9,509 nt of DNA from Sphingobacterium thalpophilum (GTDB lineage: Bacteria > Bacteroidota > Bacteroidia > Flavobacteriales > Flavobacteriaceae): NCBI GenBank assembly GCA_943325255.2, contig CALPOS020000070.1, positions 1 through 9,509 of the forward strand. Reading direction: 5' to 3'. Under the pieces are notes generated by a model. The model worked only from the letters and a program-made list of their open reading frames with translations. It made no database searches and was not told the DNA's origin. Position numbers and translations under genes: made by a program. Positions 6,457 through 9,509 of the stretch are shown here, one piece after another (the stretch's first letter is position 1; every line of letters begins with the position of its first letter).

Positions 6457-8115
6457 TTATTTGATTCCTTTTTCTTGCATTACCTTATTGAGCTGCTTCA
6501 GTAAAACAAACATCAATGCAGTTGCAAATATTAAAAGCGAAAAGTTAATCCAAAAGAAATCGGTTTTGTCGTCATAAGTATCCCACAAACTGGCAAGCAC
6601 ACCGCTTAGCTTATTTCCGATGGAAGTGGAGAGAAACCAACCACCCATCATCAACGAGGTGATATTGGTTGGACTTAATTTTGAAACCACCGACAATCCC
6701 ATTGGACTCAAAAATAGTTCTCCAATAGTAATGATTCCATAATTGGCAACGAGCCACCAAACACTTACTTTTTCAGAACCATTTCCACCCATTTTTACCG
6801 CAGCAACCATAACCAATACAGACAAAGCAGAGATTAATAATCCGAAAGCGATTTTGGTTGGTGTAGACGGTTCTTTTTTTCGTCCTCTCAAGAAAGTAAA
6901 AAAGGCAACCACTAATGGCGTGAGAATAATCACCCAACCTGGATTGATAGATTGACTTAAGTTTGTTGCCCACAAACTCACTTTCGAATTTTCTTCGGGT
7001 AACTTATCTTTCGCTACATTTCGGAAATAAACAGGATAATCTACTACTTTTACTACTTCACCGTTTTCTTTTTGAAGTCGAAAACTAGCATCATACAATT
7101 CGACCGAATCTTTCTTATATTCAATCTCTTTCGACAATTTCAGTCCGTTGAAAACCGCTTTTGTAGTTCCTGTAATTTCTCTATCGGTATAGCGATCTGC
7201 CCAAGTGTTGAGTGCTGATCCGTTCAGTTTAAAAACGGCCCAGAATAAAATCACTACTGCGAAAATCGACAATAAAGCACCAATAGGTCTTTTATCGTCG
7301 GGTTTGGCTTTAAAATACAAACTTGCATAAAAGAAAATCACTGGAATACAAGCGAAAATAAAGGCATCTGTACTATCTGATCCGAAGATATAACTATCTG
7401 GATTGGTATCTGATGTTACGCCTTTCAACATCCATCCAATAATTCCAAAAACTACTGACGGTAGCAAAATAAAGAGTACAATTTTATAAAAAGGCATATC
7501 TCCCTCTTGCGTTCCCTTTTTCTGATCGTAGCCGACGTAATGCTTGGTTCCTAGGATAAAAACCAAAACACCGACAAACATTCCAACTCCGGCTGCCATA
7601 AAAGCATATTGCCAACCTAAGAGAATCTGCAATGCAGCACCAAAAAAATTACAGACAAAAGCACCAATATTGATTCCCATATAGAAAATATTGTAGCCTT
7701 CATCCTTCTTTTCTTTATATTCTTCTTTAGAGTAGAAATTCCCTAATAAGGTTGAAATATTCGGCTTAAAGAAACCGTTTCCAACAATTACAAAAGTCAT
7801 CGCAATATAGAGGATTGTAATATTGTGGATTCCCATCATGAAATAGCCAATTCCCATCAACAAACCACCAATAATAATGGAAGTTCGATAACCCAAATAT
7901 CTATCGGCGACCAAACCTCCGATAAAAGGAGTTAAGAAAACCAATGCGATAAAAGTTCCATATAAATCAGACGCTTCTTTTTCGGTCATGGCAAAACCGG
8001 CTTCTACATCTTTAAGATAAAGTGTAAAAATCCCGATCATTAAATAGTATCCGAAACGTTCCCACATTTCGGATAAAAATAAGTACGGTAATGCTTTTGG
8101 ATGTTTATTCCACAT
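6457..8115 (-). CDS. POT/PTR2-family transporter, divergent TM1/TM7 pair and long TM7-TM8 loop
   Basis: This 552-residue protein is the middle of three tandem POT paralogues. It keeps ExxERFxYY (Glu16, Glu19, Arg20, Tyr23, Tyr24), TM4 Lys117 in FFKPNIST, FYMGINIG (144-151) and TM10 Glu466 in IGELFLSP, so it is a true family member with an intact fold. It differs at two sites that normally pair. The TM1 position after YYxM is Ile27 where the 499-residue paralogue has Arg, and the TM7 FEQ is FKL (Lys296). The loop after TM7, predicted to be periplasmic, is about 63 residues longer than in the neighbours, with charged and alternating strand-like sequence (about 312-388). The ATG start gives the expected short N-terminus before TM1, 16 bp after the upstream transporter's stop. 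It may transport peptides with altered proton coupling or another solute. This is inferred, not shown. Confidence 0.93.
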   Translation of the reverse strand: MWNKHPKALPYLFLSEMWERFGYYLMIGIFTLYLKDVEAGFAMTEKEASDLYGTFIALVFLTPFIGGLVADRYLGYRTSIIIGGLLMGIGYFMMGIHNITILYIAMTFVIVGNGFFKPNISTLLGNFYSKEEYKEKKDEGYNIFYMGINIGAFVCNFFGAALQILLGWQYAFMAAGVGMFVGVLVFILGTKHYVGYDQKKGTQEGDMPFYKIVLFILLPSVVFGIIGWMLKGVTSDTNPDSYIFGSDSTDAFIFACIPVIFFYASLYFKAKPDDKRPIGALLSIFAVVILFWAVFKLNGSALNTWADRYTDREITGTTKAVFNGLKLSKEIEYKKDSVELYDASFRLQKENGEVVKVVDYPVYFRNVAKDKLPEENSKVSLWATNLSQSINPGWVIILTPLVVAFFTFLRGRKKEPSTPTKIAFGLLISALSVLVMVAAVKMGGNGSEKVSVWWLVANYGIITIGELFLSPMGLSVVSKLSPTNITSLMMGGWFLSTSIGNKLSGVLASLWDTYDDKTDFFWINFSLLIFATALMFVLLKQLNKVMQEKGIK

Positions 8116-8131
8116 AGTTGAAAATGGTTAG

Positions 8132-9509
8132 TTATCTATTTTCTACAGACAAATCAATTCCTTCAACATGGTCGTTGTGCATCATTTTTTGCAACCATGA
8201 ACTCAAAACAAATAGTATTGCAGCAGCCGCACCTGTCATAATGATAAATAGCATAAAGAACTCATACAAATTGGTGATTTCAAATCCAAGAAACGAAGGA
8301 TTTACAATTGGACCTTCAATCGCTTCAGCACCTGCCGTAGGTGGAATTAATGCACTTAATGTTCCCGCAAATTTGTTGGCAGCGGCATTAGCCAAGAACC
8401 AAGTTCCCATCATCAATGATGACAAACGCAATGGCGCTAATTTAGAAACCATAGACAAACCGATTGGCGACAAACACAATTCACCCATTGTATGAATAAT
8501 ATACAAACCAATCAACCACCACATAGAAACTTTATCTTCTACACCTAACCCTTTTACTGCAATTGCAATAACTACATATCCAAGAGCGACCAATGCCAAA
8601 CCAATCGCCATTTTTTTAGGAGAAGACGGCTCTAATTTTCTGATGTACAAAAATCCCCAAACGATTGTAAAAATTGGAGCTAATGCAATAACCGCCAAAG
8701 GATTTACTGATTGAAAGTAAGAGGCTGGCATTTCCCATCCAAAAAGAGTTCTTTCTGTTTGTCGGTCTGCAAATAACGTCAGTGAAGCGCCTGCTTGTTC
8801 AAATGCGCCCCAGAAGAAAATGACGAAAAAGGCCAAGATAAATATCACGATAATACGTTGGGTTTCAATTTTGGTCAGACTTTTATCACTCAAAATTAAG
8901 ACTGGCATCAATACCATCGCACCATATATAAAATAACTAATAATATCTGAATCACTATTGAACATTTGTTTAAAATTCAACATAAAAAAGATAATCATGA
9001 TTGAGCCAACAATCATTCCGATACTTTTAGCATCCAATTTCTTAACAGGTAAACCAATATGTTTCCCTTCTTCAGAAATTAAATATTTTTTCTGACCCAA
9101 CACAAAAGCTACTAGACCAATCAACATTCCGATTCCTGCCGCTAAAAAGCCCCATTTGAAATCCATTGAACCGCAAACTAGTGGCGAGAAGAACGCACCC
9201 AAATTAATCCCCATATAGAAAATGGTAAACGCGCTGTCGATTCTTCGATCATTTGCCGGATATAATTGTCCCACCATGGTAGAAATATTTGGTTTAAAGA
9301 AACCATTTCCAATAATGATTGCTGTCAATCCCATCCACATTAATGAAACGCCGCCATTGGCACCCGCAGAAGCACTAAAAAACATAAAAAACTGACCAAT
9401 TGCCATCAACAAGCCACCAATTACAATACTTCGTCTGTTTCCTAAAAATTTATCACATAAATAACCGCCTAAAAGCGGCGTTAAATATACCAATCCCGTA
9501 TAACTTCCA
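8132..9509 (-). CDS. POT/PTR2 peptide transporter, N-terminus outside window
   Basis: This is the first visible gene of the leftward transporter cluster, and it runs off the right edge. The frame is open to the last base, with G-S-Y-T-G encoded before the TTG at 9491-9493, so that TTG is internal. Alignment to the 552-residue paralogue indicates about 50 residues missing, including TM1 and the ExxERFxYY motif. What is visible is canonical: FFKPNIST with the TM4 Lys (codon 9289-9291), FYMGINLG, TM7 WGAFEQAGASLTLFADR with its Glu retained (codon 8798-8800), and TM10 MGELCLSPIGLS. The TM7-TM8 loop is short (about 21 residues). It shares an ADRxT(D/E)R motif after TM7 with the 552-residue protein, suggesting these two are the closer pair. 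The C-terminus has a short polar tail (HNDHVEGIDLSVENR). It should import small peptides. Its promoter lies outside the window. Confidence 0.93.
   Translation of the reverse strand, partial: GSYTGLVYLTPLLGGYLCDKFLGNRRSIVIGGLLMAIGQFFMFFSASAGANGGVSLMWMGLTAIIIGNGFFKPNISTMVGQLYPANDRRIDSAFTIFYMGINLGAFFSPLVCGSMDFKWGFLAAGIGMLIGLVAFVLGQKKYLISEEGKHIGLPVKKLDAKSIGMIVGSIMIIFFMLNFKQMFNSDSDIISYFIYGAMVLMPVLILSDKSLTKIETQRIIVIFILAFFVIFFWGAFEQAGASLTLFADRQTERTLFGWEMPASYFQSVNPLAVIALAPIFTIVWGFLYIRKLEPSSPKKMAIGLALVALGYVVIAIAVKGLGVEDKVSMWWLIGLYIIHTMGELCLSPIGLSMVSKLAPLRLSSLMMGTWFLANAAANKFAGTLSALIPPTAGAEAIEGPIVNPSFLGFEITNLYEFFMLFIIMTGAAAAILFVLSSWLQKMMHNDHVEGIDLSVENR

Noticed and set aside
8118..8495. 125-residue open frame on the plus strand
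   Set aside because: It lies wholly antisense to the conserved C-terminal half of a POT transporter and shows no recognisable protein features, so it is a shadow frame.

Overview
The window is AT-rich and compact, and it looks like a chromosomal segment from a member of the Bacteroidota, most likely Flavobacterium or a close relative. The reasons are the A-rich leaders without clear Shine-Dalgarno sequences, the style of the lipoprotein, a ComEC protein whose C-terminus is degenerate, and several POT-family peptide transporters in tandem. The genus call is inferred from protein character, not from a database match. Nearly everything is coding. The longest gene-free stretch is about 76 bp (228-303), so no gap over 300 bases needs its own entry.

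The left half (1-4426) runs rightward as one probable operon. It holds the 3' end of surE (nucleotidase), a 90-residue three-helix membrane protein of unknown function, lpxB (lipid A disaccharide synthase), an NlpC/P60 lipoprotein hydrolase whose best start is a TTG just after lpxB, and comEC (DNA-uptake channel). The shared theme is the envelope: lipid A synthesis, peptidoglycan cleavage and DNA passage across the inner membrane. surE is the odd one out. A small non-coding element with a 7-bp tandem repeat lies between surE and the 90-residue gene.

The right half (4428-9509) runs leftward. It holds three tandem POT/PTR2 proton-coupled peptide transporters (the most upstream one cut by the window end), followed by a small exported thioredoxin-fold protein with a CGWC active site. 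The transporters are separated by 16 bp and 8 bp. The thioredoxin follows after 59 bp. The two halves converge tail to tail with one base between the comEC and thioredoxin stop codons. A strong hairpin with a T-run on the minus strand lies inside the 3' coding end of comEC and looks like the terminator of the leftward unit.

The most interesting signal is in the middle transporter (6457-8115). It has lost both partners of the TM1 Arg-TM7 Glu pair used for proton coupling in characterised POTs (Arg to Ile27, Glu to Lys296). It also carries about 63 extra residues in the periplasmic TM7-TM8 loop. Both flanking paralogues keep the TM7 Glu and a short loop. The same protein keeps the ExxERF motif, the TM4 Lys and the TM10 Glu, so it looks like a functional, mechanistically divergent family member, not a decayed copy. 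I see no CRISPR array, RNA gene, insertion sequence, phage gene or toxin-antitoxin pair, and no convincing promoter. Apart from this transporter the region looks like ordinary housekeeping sequence.
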